Shown: positions 6,172-14,096 of the stretch, in pieces
Layout: the number at the start of each line of letters is the position of its first letter
Position numbering within the stretch: the first letter of the stretch is position 1
From: Nostocoides sp039812405
GTDB lineage: Bacteria; Actinomycetota; Actinomycetes; Actinomycetales; Dermatophilaceae
Reading direction: 5' to 3'
NCBI GenBank assembly: GCA_039812405.1
Contig: JBDIAL010000037.1
Location: forward strand, 1-22,519
DNA: 22,519 bases
Translations under genes and position numbers: made by a program
Notes under the pieces: generated by a model
What the model saw: only the letters and a program-made list of their open reading frames with translations
Databases searched by the model: none
Told to the model about the DNA's origin: nothing

Positions 6172-6207
6172 GTAGACCTCCATGGGTTCGACTGTAGACC
6201 TCCGTGG
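6172..6207. repeat. 14-bp direct repeat, 22-bp period
   Basis: GTAGACCTCCATGG (6172-6185) and GTAGACCTCCGTGG (6194-6207) differ at one base and are two helical turns apart, on the same face of the helix. They lie upstream of the hipBA operator and could be a second regulator site. No known box is recognised. Confidence 0.6.
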
Positions 6208-6256
6208 ATCCGGCCTCTCACTATTGGAGGTGATCACGGCCCCGCGACACGGCGGA

Positions 6257-6301
6257 TTCTTACCTCGAACCGCCGGGGCGTCTGGCAGTTCGAGGTAAGA
6301 A
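6257..6301. repeat. Perfect 14-bp inverted repeat with 17-bp spacer, plus a partial third copy
   Basis: TTCTTACCTCGAAC (6257-6270) and GTTCGAGGTAAGAA (6288-6301) are exact inverted copies. A third, direct copy of the core TTACCTCGA occurs at 6324-6332. There is no U-run and the arms are not GC-rich, so this is unlike a terminator. Paired recombinase core sites or a dimeric regulator site are possible. Confidence 0.7.
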
Positions 6302-6332
6302 GAGCACGGGAGACGGGGTCCCGTTACCTCGA

Positions 6333-6650
6333 CTCCCCGGGGCCACGGCGGCAAGGCGGTTCAGGCGATGCCGGTGGGCATGCTAAGCCCGGAGGACGTG
6401 ACCGAGGACCTGGTCACCTGCCAGATGGTCAGCATGTTTCACCACTCACTTCTGCTGGCGCTGACGGTCGTTGCCACGCTTGGAGAGGGTCAGCTCGAGG
6501 CGGTGGCGGTCGGTCTCGAACTGCACCTCGCAGACCAGTGTGAGCGGTAGAGATCCTGCCTGTGCCCTCGTTCGGGAGGCAGCGCCGCGGCGCCGCTGGT
6601 ACGTTGCCGAGCACTCGGAAGGGCAGCTCAACGTCAAGGGGTCGGTTGTG
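6333..6650. other. Intergenic region without a supported gene
   Basis: About 320 bases. Short open frames on both strands (for example 6368-6550 plus, 6446-6637 minus) lack start signals and recognisable domains. GTGACC/GGTCAC (6399-6404, 6413-6418) and a 12-bp palindrome GCGCCGCGGCGC (6582-6593) are the only structures. TACGTT at about 6600-6605 is a possible -10 for the following secreted protein. Confidence 0.5.
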
Positions 6651-7583
6651 ATGCGTAGGTTCTCCCTGTCCTCGTTCGCCGCCGGTGCCGTGTGCGCCCT
6701 CGCCCTGGCTGCGGTCCCGGCTCATGCGCTCATCGCGGCCGCTAGACCTGATGCCGACGGCAACCCGTCGGCATACGACGCGACCCCGCCGACGCTGGTC
6801 GTCGATCCGCTGCACTTCCAGGTCGGGCAGTCGATCGACATCACCAGCTCGGAGGACATCTGCGCGGTCAGCGCCTGGCACTCCAAGATCCCGCTCGCGC
6901 TGTCATGGCACGCAACAGACGCGGTCAGTGGTGTGAAGAGCTACGACGTCATCACCAATCTGCCCTCGGAGTTTCGGAACGTCCTGGACACCCAGGCCAC
7001 GTCGCAGACAGAGGTCGGCGGCAACTACTACGGGGAGTGCGGTGGGTCAGACGAGGATCCCCCTCGGTGGGCGGTCGTCGCCAAGGACAACCGCGGCAAC
7101 ATCGCCGTGTCCACCTACTCGGCCTTCGATCGGGTCTCGGTCTGGCAGGAGGATGCGACGGCCCATCCGAGTGGTCCCGTCTGGGGCGAGCTCTCCATGA
7201 CGAAGTCCGCCGGTTGGGCAGTGTCCAAGTGCGCCTGCTACGACGACGGGACGACGCTGTACTCGACGGCCAAGGGCCAGGCGATCACCTACTCGGTGAC
7301 GACGAGGGGCCCGGGCCAGACGTTCGCGGTCGTGATGGAGAAGAACAGCAACCGAGGGAAGGCGTCGATCAGCGTCAATGGGGGCAAGGCAGCGACTGTC
7401 GACACCTACGCCTCACCCGCTCAGCACGCCGCCATCGTCTGGCAGGCAACCCTTCCAGCCGGTACGAGCAAGGTCATCGTCAAGAACCTCGGGACCGCAT
7501 CGCGGTCGCGCATCGACGTCGATGCGCTCATGCTCACCGGACCGCCCACCGGGCAAGTACCCATCAGCTACCCGCAGGACTGA
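6651..7583 (+). CDS. Secreted protein with Ig-like part and C-terminal jelly-roll-like module
   Basis: ATG 6651 follows AAGGGG about 10 bases upstream; longer open-frame starts precede any signal sequence. The 310-aa product begins with a clear Sec signal peptide (MRRFSLSSFAAGAVCALALA, cleavage near VPAHA). A middle region (about 45-180) has an Ig-like pattern (LSWHATDAVSGVKSYDVIT ... WAVVAKDNRGNIA). The last about 115 residues (from GELSMTKSAGWAV; later KASISVNGGKAATVDTY and SRIDVDALML) look like a carbohydrate-binding-type jelly roll common in actinobacterial secreted proteins. Two Cys lie close together in KCACYDD. No catalytic residues are recognisable; binding to cell wall or polysaccharide is a guess. 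Unlike its right-hand neighbours it uses TAC-GCC. Confidence 0.8.
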   Translation: MRRFSLSSFAAGAVCALALAAVPAHALIAAARPDADGNPSAYDATPPTLVVDPLHFQVGQSIDITSSEDICAVSAWHSKIPLALSWHATDAVSGVKSYDVITNLPSEFRNVLDTQATSQTEVGGNYYGECGGSDEDPPRWAVVAKDNRGNIAVSTYSAFDRVSVWQEDATAHPSGPVWGELSMTKSAGWAVSKCACYDDGTTLYSTAKGQAITYSVTTRGPGQTFAVVMEKNSNRGKASISVNGGKAATVDTYASPAQHAAIVWQATLPAGTSKVIVKNLGTASRSRIDVDALMLTGPPTGQVPISYPQD

Positions 7584-7684
7584 ACGAGCCATGTCGTGCC
7601 GGGGCTCGCAGTCCGGCGCGGTTCGTGTCGGGTGTGCCCCTCCTGTCGACTGCTCCCTCCTGGTGTCGATCGCAGTCCGACCGG

Positions 7685-9058
7685 TCAGTCGCCGCGGGGG
7701 GTGACCTGGAGGGCGAGCTGCTGTTCGATGGTCTCGCGGTGGACGACTTCCCGGGCCCGGCCAGCGGAGCAGAAGACCACGGCAGGGCGAAACGCCCCGT
7801 TGTAGCCGTTGGCGAGGGTGTAGCCGTAGGCGCCCGCGGTGGTCATGAGCACGAGGTCTCCGACCTGGGGATCGGCCATGGGGTAGTCGGCACGGATGAG
7901 GTCTCCTGACTCGCATTGCCGGCCCACGAGGTGGACCGGTTGGCCCACGGGGTCGCCGGCGCGGTTGGCGACCAGGGCCTCGCAGCGTTGACCGGTCATC
8001 GCGAGGTCGGGGTAGTCACCGATGCCGCCATCCACGGCGACGAACGTCCGACCAGTGTGCTTGACCGTGTTGACGGTATAGAGGATCGTGCCTGCCCTGG
8101 CCACGAGCGACCGGCCGGGCTCGATGAGAAGCTCGGCGTCGGCCGGCAACGCGGCGTGAGCGGCCCGGACGATCGCGTCGAGGAACTGGTCCACGGTGAC
8201 GTCCGGCTCCTCCAGGGTGTAGCGCACCCCGTAGCCGCCGCCGACGTCGTAGACCGGGAAGGATCCGCCGGCGGCCACGGCGCGGACCGCCTCGGCGAAC
8301 GGCTCGACGTCGTAGACCTGCGATCCGATGTGGTGGTGCAGGCCCCGCATACGCATCGTGCCGAACGTGGCCATCCGGGCGACCACGCCGGGCAGCTGGT
8401 CGAGCCGGACCCCGAACTTGGACCCGGCGCCACCGGTCGACTGGGACTCGTGGGTGACGGGCGAGACGTCGGGGATGACTCGGACGAGGACGTCCTGCGG
8501 GTGCTCGGGGGTGATGCCGCACTCGGGTGCGAGCCGTCCGATGCGCTCCACGTCGTCGGGCCCGTCGACGACGATCATCCCTGCCCCGGCCGTCAACGCC
8601 AGCCGCACCTCCGCGTCGGACTTGGCGTTGCCGTGGACGTGGATCCTGGGGCCCGGGACTCCTGCGGCAAGGGCGAACCGCAGCTCGCCGTAGCCAGCCA
8701 CGTCGATCCCGAGGCCTTCCTCGAAGGCGAGCCGGTACATCGCCACGGCAGGGAAGCTCTTGGACGCGAAGAGGACCTCGCTGCGCGGCCACCGACGTCG
8801 CAGGCCGTCGACGAACCGTCGAGCCTGTGCCCGCAGGTCGTCCTCGTCGTAGACGTAGAGCGGTGTGCCGAACCGTGCGGCGAGGTCCCGCACGTCGCAG
8901 CCGCCGACGGTGACGGCTCCGTCGGGGGTCAGCCCGGCTCCCAGCGGGAGCACCTCACGCAGCGTCTCGTATGCCGATCGGGTCGCCGGACGGCGCGACA
9001 GGTCCTCGACGTCGTGTCGGGAACCGGACAGGACGGTGCGGGCATCACGGTCGTCCAT
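7685..9058 (-). CDS. lysA: Diaminopimelate decarboxylase
   Basis: A PLP enzyme of the alanine-racemase-fold group IV decarboxylases that converts meso-diaminopimelate to lysine and CO2. The start at 9058 is chosen for AAAGAGGA 4-5 bases upstream; 29 further codons upstream are not protein-like. The 457-aa length is normal. Visible: substrate-side TPLYVYDEDDLR (66-76), PLP lysine in FASKSF (Lys100), HHHIGSQ (241-247), phosphate-binding GGGYG (273-277), EPGR (313-316), CESGD (382-386) and YGYTLANGYNG (411-421), all as expected. It stands alone here, without argS, hom or thrC nearby as in many actinobacteria, so it may be a second copy or serve a special pathway. It converges on 6651-7583. Confidence 0.9.
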   Translation of the reverse strand: MDDRDARTVLSGSRHDVEDLSRRPATRSAYETLREVLPLGAGLTPDGAVTVGGCDVRDLAARFGTPLYVYDEDDLRAQARRFVDGLRRRWPRSEVLFASKSFPAVAMYRLAFEEGLGIDVAGYGELRFALAAGVPGPRIHVHGNAKSDAEVRLALTAGAGMIVVDGPDDVERIGRLAPECGITPEHPQDVLVRVIPDVSPVTHESQSTGGAGSKFGVRLDQLPGVVARMATFGTMRMRGLHHHIGSQVYDVEPFAEAVRAVAAGGSFPVYDVGGGYGVRYTLEEPDVTVDQFLDAIVRAAHAALPADAELLIEPGRSLVARAGTILYTVNTVKHTGRTFVAVDGGIGDYPDLAMTGQRCEALVANRAGDPVGQPVHLVGRQCESGDLIRADYPMADPQVGDLVLMTTAGAYGYTLANGYNGAFRPAVVFCSAGRAREVVHRETIEQQLALQVTPRGD

Positions 9059-9253
9059 CGATCCTCTTTCGTGGTCCGGGTTCGTGTGCGTGGGGCCCCG
9101 ATCCTGCCGAACGTAGCACTCCGGTGACCGATCGTGACCGACCACGACAGGCCGCGGGCGACCGCGGTGTCACGGCCCGCATCCGGAGGACATCCGCTCG
9201 TAGGATCGGAGCCGTCCCACCCGCGACCGCCGTCACCGGCTCAGGAGCACGAC

Positions 9254-9673
9254 ATGATCACCCGGCTGAACGTTGCCTCCATCTACGTCCTCGACAAGGA
9301 CGAGGCACTCGACTTCTACGTCAACACGCTCGGGCTCGAGAAGGGCAACGACGTGCGCCAGGGGGACTACCGCTGGCTGACCGTGCGGGTGCCCGGCGAC
9401 GCCTCGACGGAGATCTCCCTCGAACAGCCCGGGCCGCCGCTCCACGACGAGGCGACGGCCGCGCAGATCCGCGAGCTGGTCGCCAAGGGCGCGCTGAGCG
9501 GACTCGTCCTCAGCACCGACGACGTCCGCGCTCTCTACGACACGCTCCGTCAGCGCGGTGTCACCGACTTCACCCAGGAGCCGACCACGCACTTCTACGG
9601 CACCGACATGGGTCTGCGGGACCCCTTCGGGAACGCGATCCGGATCCTGCAGCAGGGCCTGGCGCCCGAGTAG
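9254..9673 (+). CDS. VOC (glyoxalase/bleomycin-resistance fold) protein
   Basis: ATG 9254 follows CAGGAG with 6-base spacing. The 139-aa product has the two beta-alpha-beta-beta-beta units of the vicinal oxygen chelate family: ITRLNVASIYVLDKDEALDF (2-21) with YVNTLGLEKG, then GLVLSTDDVRALYDTLRQRG (about 82-101) and the closing GLRDPFGNAIRIL. Members are metal-dependent dioxygenases, isomerases or binding proteins; the substrate here cannot be told. Its neighbours do not form an operon with it: lysA diverges and the TetR gene converges with only 6 bases between stops. Confidence 0.85.
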   Translation: MITRLNVASIYVLDKDEALDFYVNTLGLEKGNDVRQGDYRWLTVRVPGDASTEISLEQPGPPLHDEATAAQIRELVAKGALSGLVLSTDDVRALYDTLRQRGVTDFTQEPTTHFYGTDMGLRDPFGNAIRILQQGLAPE

Positions 9674-9679
9674 GCCGGG

Positions 9680-10363
9680 CTACTCCCCGGCTGCCGGCGG
9701 TGTGAGCGTCCCCACCGACGTGAGCGTCCCCGCCGGTGCGGGGGTGTCCGCCGGCCCGGGGGTTCCCGCCGGTGTGAGCAGGGCGCGGGCGAACTCGTCC
9801 ATCCAGGCGCGGGCGACCTCGGGGGTCAGCCCCTCGACGCGCTGGGCGCGCTGGGTGCCGAGTCCGTCGCTGTATGCCGCGAGCTTGAGCGCCGTCGTGC
9901 CGGGGCTGACCTCGCGGAACACGCCGCTCTCGACCCCCCGCGCGACGATGCGGGTGCAGCAGGCCTCCCAGTGGCGGATGAGCCCCGCGTAGGTCGTGGC
10001 CATCTCGGGCCGGCGGGCGACGGTCGCCCAGTAGTCGGACCAGATCCGCCAGTGCGCCGTCACGTCGTCGGAGTCGCCGAAGAGCGGCGCCACGATGAGG
10101 TCGAGGGCCTGCCACGGGTCGGGCTCGGCGTCGGCGGAGCGCACGACGTCCTCGTAGAACCGCGCCGACTCGGCGACGACGACGGCGCTGAGGATCTCGT
10201 CGACCCCGTCGAAGTGGTAGGTCACCGTGCCGAGCGACACCCCGGCCGCCGTGGCGATGTCACGCAGGGAGGTGGTGGCCAGCCCGCGCTGGACGATCAC
10301 GCCGCGTGCCGCGTCGATGATCTGCTGCCGGCGCGCGGCGGGGCTCAGCCGGCGCTGGGTCAC
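9680..10363 (-). CDS. TetR-family regulator of the peptide-import/hydrolase operon
   Basis: The N-terminal HTH (about 12-55: QQIIDAARGVIVQRGLATTS, LRDIATAAGVSLGTVTYHF) is typical TetR, and the C-terminal ligand domain has the BetI-like pattern (VTAHWRIWSDYWATVARRPE). ATG 10363 overlaps the hydrolase stop (ATGA), so the regulator is made with the operon it probably controls through the palindrome at 17515-17546. The last about 30 residues are a Pro/Ala/Gly/Thr repeat (TPAGTP, GPADTP, APAGTL, TSVGTL) encoded by an 18-bp tandem repeat, unusual for the family and probably disordered. The ligand is likely the transported compound or its product. Confidence 0.88.
   Translation of the reverse strand: MTQRRLSPAARRQQIIDAARGVIVQRGLATTSLRDIATAAGVSLGTVTYHFDGVDEILSAVVVAESARFYEDVVRSADAEPDPWQALDLIVAPLFGDSDDVTAHWRIWSDYWATVARRPEMATTYAGLIRHWEACCTRIVARGVESGVFREVSPGTTALKLAAYSDGLGTQRAQRVEGLTPEVARAWMDEFARALLTPAGTPGPADTPAPAGTLTSVGTLTPPAAGE
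9702..9773. repeat. Four degenerate 18-bp tandem units in the TetR 3' end
   Basis: Units start at 9702, 9720, 9738 and 9756 (first two GTGAGCGTCCCCACCGAC and GTGAGCGTCCCCGCCGGT). Being a multiple of three, copy-number change keeps the frame and would vary the regulator tail by six residues. Confidence 0.75.
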
Positions 10364-12354
10364 GTCGACGTCCGGGGCAGCCGGTCGTCGAAGACCCGGT
10401 CGGCGACGAGCTCGCGGACGCCGTCGCGGACGGCGACGGCGCGCACCTGGTTCTCGATCCGGAACGTCGTCGCGTCACCCGTGACGACCGAGCGGGTCTC
10501 GATCTCGGCGGCCCAGGTGTCGGTGGACAGCCGCAGCGTCCACCGGGACTCGGCCCGCGGTGAGGTCGGGTCGCCCTCCCGGATGGCATACCTCTCCTCG
10601 GCGGCCTCGAGGAAGACGAGGCCGTCGGGGTAGTGGCGCGTCCCGCCGTACCCCGGGTCGACGACGAGGGTCGTCTCGTCCCGGGCCACGTCGTAGCTCA
10701 CGACCCGGGCGGGTCGCGGATCCTCCGCGTCGTCCGGGCGGGTGATGGCCAGCGGCCGGGCGTGCTCGGCGTCGGGGAAGGAGACCGGCTCGGCCTCCGC
10801 CGGGACGAGCGGGAGCCCGAGCGTCGTCGAGCCGAGGTCGACGTCGAGGGTGTCGTCGACGCCGTGCGGCCACACCCACGGCCAGTAGTGGTTGCTCAGC
10901 GCCACCCGGATCCGGTGGCCCGGGGCGAACCGGTACCCGGCGGAGACGAGGAGGACCTCCACCTCGACGTCCTGGCCGGGGACGAGGGGTATGCCGTGCG
11001 CCATCCCCTCGCGCTTGAGGAGGTTGAGGACCCCGCGGGTGACGAGCGTCGAGGAGCCGTCCGGCGCGACGTCGCAGAGCCGCACGACGAGGTGGCCACG
11101 GTCGTGGGTGGACCGCAGCCGGGTGCGCAGGGTGGCCCGGCCGAGCAGGTCGAGGGGCTGCTCGCCGACCGGGACGTCGAGGCAGACCGACCGGCCGTCC
11201 TCGGGCCGCTGGTCGGGGGGCAGGTCGGCGGCGTTGCCGAACGGGAAGAACCGGCCGGCCAGCTGACCCGTCACCCAGGGGGAGCGGACGAGGACGCGAC
11301 CGGAGCCCACCGTGAGGGTGTGGACGGGGACGTCGTCCGGGTCGCGCACCCCGACCCAGCGGCCCGAGCGCTCGGCGACGTAGGGCGCGGGCGGCTCGGG
11401 GTCGTTGACCCAGGCCCGCAGCGCCGGCTCGGCCTCGACCCCCGTGTCGATGCCCTTGAGCCAGCGGTCCCACCATCGCAGGGTCTCCTGGAGGAACCCG
11501 ATCGCCGGCCCCGGGGCGATCCCCCGGTCGGGGTACTGGTGCGACCACGGGCCGATGATCCCCTTGACCGGCGCCGAGAGGCTGCTCACCAGGCGCAGCA
11601 CGGCGTCCCGGTAGGGGTCCGCCCAGCCGCCGACCGCGAGGACCGCGGCCCGGATGCCGTCGTAGTTCTCGCACACGCTCCCGTGCCGCCAGTAGTCGTC
11701 CCGCTCCTGGTGCGCCATCCACGTGGGGGCCAGCGGCGACTGGCCGAGGAGGCGCTCGCGCCACTGCTCGACCCAGGCCTCGCCGACGACCTCCGGACGC
11801 GGGGGACGGGAGGCGAAGGCGAGCATCGTCCCGGCCCACGCGGCCATGTCGACCCCGAGCAGCGCGCCGCCGATGTAGTGGACGTCGTTGTCGTAGCGGT
11901 CGTCGGTGGAGCAGACGGTGACGATGGCCTTGAGCGGCTCCGGCGCCCGCTCGGCGACCTGGAGCGCGTTGAAGCCACCCCACGAGATCCCGAACATGCC
12001 GACCGCGCCCGTGCACCACGGCTGGTCGGCGAGCCATTCGACGACCGCGACCCCGTCGTCGAGCTCGGTCGGGGAGTACTCGTCGTCGAACAGGCCGTCG
12101 GAACTCCCGGTGCCGCGGATGTCGACCCGCACCGAGGCATATCCGTGGGCGGCGTAGTAGGGATGGCGCTCGCTGTCGCGGACCGAGGTCCAGTCGTCGA
12201 GGCGGTAGGGCAGGTACTCCAGCAGGGCGGGCACCGGGCGCTGCTCGGCGTCCGGAGGGAGCCAGACCCGGGCCCGCAGCCGGACGCCGTCGACCATGGG
12301 GATCCACAGATCGCGGACCTCGACCGCCCCCTCGGCGATGTCGACGAGTCTCAT
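10360..12354 (-). CDS. CocE/NonD family serine hydrolase (X-Pro dipeptidyl-peptidase-like)
   Basis: A 664-aa alpha/beta hydrolase of the CocE/NonD (Peptidase S15-like) family, which cleaves acyl, ester or amide bonds (cocaine esterase, glutaryl-7-ACA acylase, X-Pro peptidases). Visible: RVDIRGTGSSDG (76-87, oxyanion region), nucleophile elbow GISWGGF (Ser124), GGWADPY (Asp246) and IGPWSHQYPD (His272), a complete triad. The region about 150-235 is the helical cap and about 370-664 the C-terminal jelly roll (HLVVRLCDVAPDGSSTLVTR, PGHRIRVALSNHYWPWVWP). No signal peptide, so it acts in the cytoplasm. Both ends overlap neighbours by 4 bp (ATGA). Its place after a peptide importer argues that it processes the imported compound. 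Confidence 0.9.
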   Translation of the reverse strand: MRLVDIAEGAVEVRDLWIPMVDGVRLRARVWLPPDAEQRPVPALLEYLPYRLDDWTSVRDSERHPYYAAHGYASVRVDIRGTGSSDGLFDDEYSPTELDDGVAVVEWLADQPWCTGAVGMFGISWGGFNALQVAERAPEPLKAIVTVCSTDDRYDNDVHYIGGALLGVDMAAWAGTMLAFASRPPRPEVVGEAWVEQWRERLLGQSPLAPTWMAHQERDDYWRHGSVCENYDGIRAAVLAVGGWADPYRDAVLRLVSSLSAPVKGIIGPWSHQYPDRGIAPGPAIGFLQETLRWWDRWLKGIDTGVEAEPALRAWVNDPEPPAPYVAERSGRWVGVRDPDDVPVHTLTVGSGRVLVRSPWVTGQLAGRFFPFGNAADLPPDQRPEDGRSVCLDVPVGEQPLDLLGRATLRTRLRSTHDRGHLVVRLCDVAPDGSSTLVTRGVLNLLKREGMAHGIPLVPGQDVEVEVLLVSAGYRFAPGHRIRVALSNHYWPWVWPHGVDDTLDVDLGSTTLGLPLVPAEAEPVSFPDAEHARPLAITRPDDAEDPRPARVVSYDVARDETTLVVDPGYGGTRHYPDGLVFLEAAEERYAIREGDPTSPRAESRWTLRLSTDTWAAEIETRSVVTGDATTFRIENQVRAVAVRDGVRELVADRVFDDRLPRTST

Positions 12355-14096
12355 GCGGTGGTGCTCACTCCTTCGTCGGCGCGGACCTGGTGGCCGCCGC
12401 CGAGGTCGACGAGGGCCGCCTGCGGGTCGATGGCGAGGGGCTCCTCGTCCAGGTCGCTGGGTGGGAGGTCAGTATGCCCGGGCTCGAGGACCGCTTCGAG
12501 GAGGGTCCGCGTGTAGGGGTGGCGCGGGTCGGCGAACAGCCGGTCGGTGGGGGCCGCCTCGACGACCCGGCCGTCCTTCATGACGATGATCCGGTCGGCG
12601 ACGCTGCGGACGACGGCCAGGTCGTGGCTGATGAACAGGCAGGAGAGGGAATGGTCGCGGCGCAGCCGGTCGAGGAGCTCCAGGACGGCGGCCTGCACCG
12701 ACACGTCGAGCGCCGTGGTGATCTCGTCGGCGATGAGCAGGGTCGGCTCCGCGGCGAGGGCCCGGGCGATGCCGACCCGCTGGCGCTGCCCTCCGGACAG
12801 CTGGGCAGGGACGCGTCGGGCGAAGTCGGCGCCGAGCCCGACCTCGTCGAGCAGCCGGGCCACCCTGGTCCGGCTCTCGCTGCCCTTCCCCGCCCGGCGG
12901 AACACCGTGAGCGGACGGGCGACCGAGTCCCCGACGCTGCGACGGGGGTTGAGCGCGAGGTCCGCGTTCTGGAAGATGAGCTGGACCGCGCTGCGCACCG
13001 CGAGGGGTCGGCGACCGGCCGGTCCGAGCAGGTCGTGGACGGAGCCGTCGGCGTCGCGCAGCCGCACCTCGCCCCGCTCGGTGTCGACGAGGCCGGCGAG
13101 CGCCGTCGCGACCGTCGACTTGCCGCTGCCGGACTCCCCGACGATCGCGACGGTCTCGCCGCGTCGCAGCTCGAGGTCGAACCCGCTGACGGCGAGACGC
13201 TCGGCATGGGGATAGCGGATGTCGACGCCCGAGCAGCGCAGGATGACGTCGTCGTCGAGCTGGGCGCGGTCGTCGGGCAGCGGGACCCCGTGGACCCGGG
13301 GCGCGGCCTCGAGCAGCATCCGGGTGTAGTCCTCCTGCGGCGCCCCCATCACCTGGGCGGTGGGCCCCGATTCGACCTGACGGCCGTCGTGCATGACGAG
13401 CACCTCGTCGGCGACGGCCGAGACGACGCCGAGGTCGTGGCTCACGATGAGCACGCTCATCCCCATCTCGCGGCGCAGGTCGTCGACGAGGGCGAGCACG
13501 GCGGCCTGGGTGACGACGTCGAGTGCCGTCGTCGGCTCGTCGAGGACGAGGACGCGGGGCCTCGTCGCGACGGCCATGGCGATGGCCACGCGCTGCTGCT
13601 GACCGCCGGACAGCTCGTGCGGATAGCGCCGCCCGATCGTCCCGGGGGAGGGGAGGCGGACGATCCGGAACAGCTCCTCGACCCGGGCCGCGTCGGCAGG
13701 CATCCCGTGCACCTGGAGCGCCTCCTGCACCTGGGCCCCGATGCGCATGGAGGGGGTGAGGGCGTGGCCGGCATTCTGCGACACGAGGGAGACGACCTCC
13801 CCCCGCAGCCGGCGCAGCGGCTCGCTGCCGAGGGCGAAGACGTCGTCGTCGAGGACCGTCACGCTGCCGGAGTCGATCCGGGACCCGTCGCGCAGGTGCC
13901 CGAGCAGGGCCCGCGCCACCGTCGACTTGCCGCTGCCGGACTCGCCGACCAGCCCCAGCGTCCGGCCCGGCCGGAGCGTGTAGGAGATGTCCTCGGCGAC
14001 GATGACCCGACGGTCGGACGCCTGGTAGGAGATGGTGAGGCCGTCGACGACCACGGTGGGGGAGTCGGTGGCGGCGGGAGCAGCGGTGGTCGTCAT
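12351..14096 (-). CDS. Peptide ABC transporter, two fused ATPase domains (DppD+DppF type)
   Basis: A 581-aa protein with two complete nucleotide-binding domains. First: Walker A GESGSGKST (51-59), LSGGQ (162-166), Walker B LVLDEPT (183-189), H-loop IVSHD. Second: GESGSGKST (320-328), LSGGQ (433-437), Walker B with the variant LIADEITTALD (454-464) and FISHD. The DPRHPYTRTLLEAV tail and PQEDYTRMLLEA mark the oligopeptide/nickel subfamily. It energises DppB/DppC. The start at 14096 has GAGGAG upstream and overlaps the DppC stop as TGATG; an open frame running further upstream is a shadow of dppC. The stop overlaps the hydrolase start (ATGA). Confidence 0.93.
   Translation of the reverse strand: MTTTAAPAATDSPTVVVDGLTISYQASDRRVIVAEDISYTLRPGRTLGLVGESGSGKSTVARALLGHLRDGSRIDSGSVTVLDDDVFALGSEPLRRLRGEVVSLVSQNAGHALTPSMRIGAQVQEALQVHGMPADAARVEELFRIVRLPSPGTIGRRYPHELSGGQQQRVAIAMAVATRPRVLVLDEPTTALDVVTQAAVLALVDDLRREMGMSVLIVSHDLGVVSAVADEVLVMHDGRQVESGPTAQVMGAPQEDYTRMLLEAAPRVHGVPLPDDRAQLDDDVILRCSGVDIRYPHAERLAVSGFDLELRRGETVAIVGESGSGKSTVATALAGLVDTERGEVRLRDADGSVHDLLGPAGRRPLAVRSAVQLIFQNADLALNPRRSVGDSVARPLTVFRRAGKGSESRTRVARLLDEVGLGADFARRVPAQLSGGQRQRVGIARALAAEPTLLIADEITTALDVSVQAAVLELLDRLRRDHSLSCLFISHDLAVVRSVADRIIVMKDGRVVEAAPTDRLFADPRHPYTRTLLEAVLEPGHTDLPPSDLDEEPLAIDPQAALVDLGGGHQVRADEGVSTTA

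Noticed and set aside
6281..6300. GTTCGAGG resembling a tRNA T-loop
   Set aside because: No cloverleaf can be built around it; it is one arm of the perfect inverted repeat.
6368..6637. Short open frames on both strands before the secreted protein
   Set aside because: No Shine-Dalgarno or leaderless signal and no recognisable domain.
7916..9127. Long plus-strand frame opposite lysA
   Set aside because: Antisense shadow of a gene with a full set of catalytic motifs.
9059..9253. Promoters between lysA and the VOC gene
   Set aside because: TAGGAT at 9201-9206 could be a -10 for the VOC gene, but no matching -35 or operator is convincing.
10475..12307. 610-codon Arg/Pro/Gly-rich frame inside the hydrolase gene
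   Set aside because: Typical high-GC shadow frame; no domain and codon positions are wrong.
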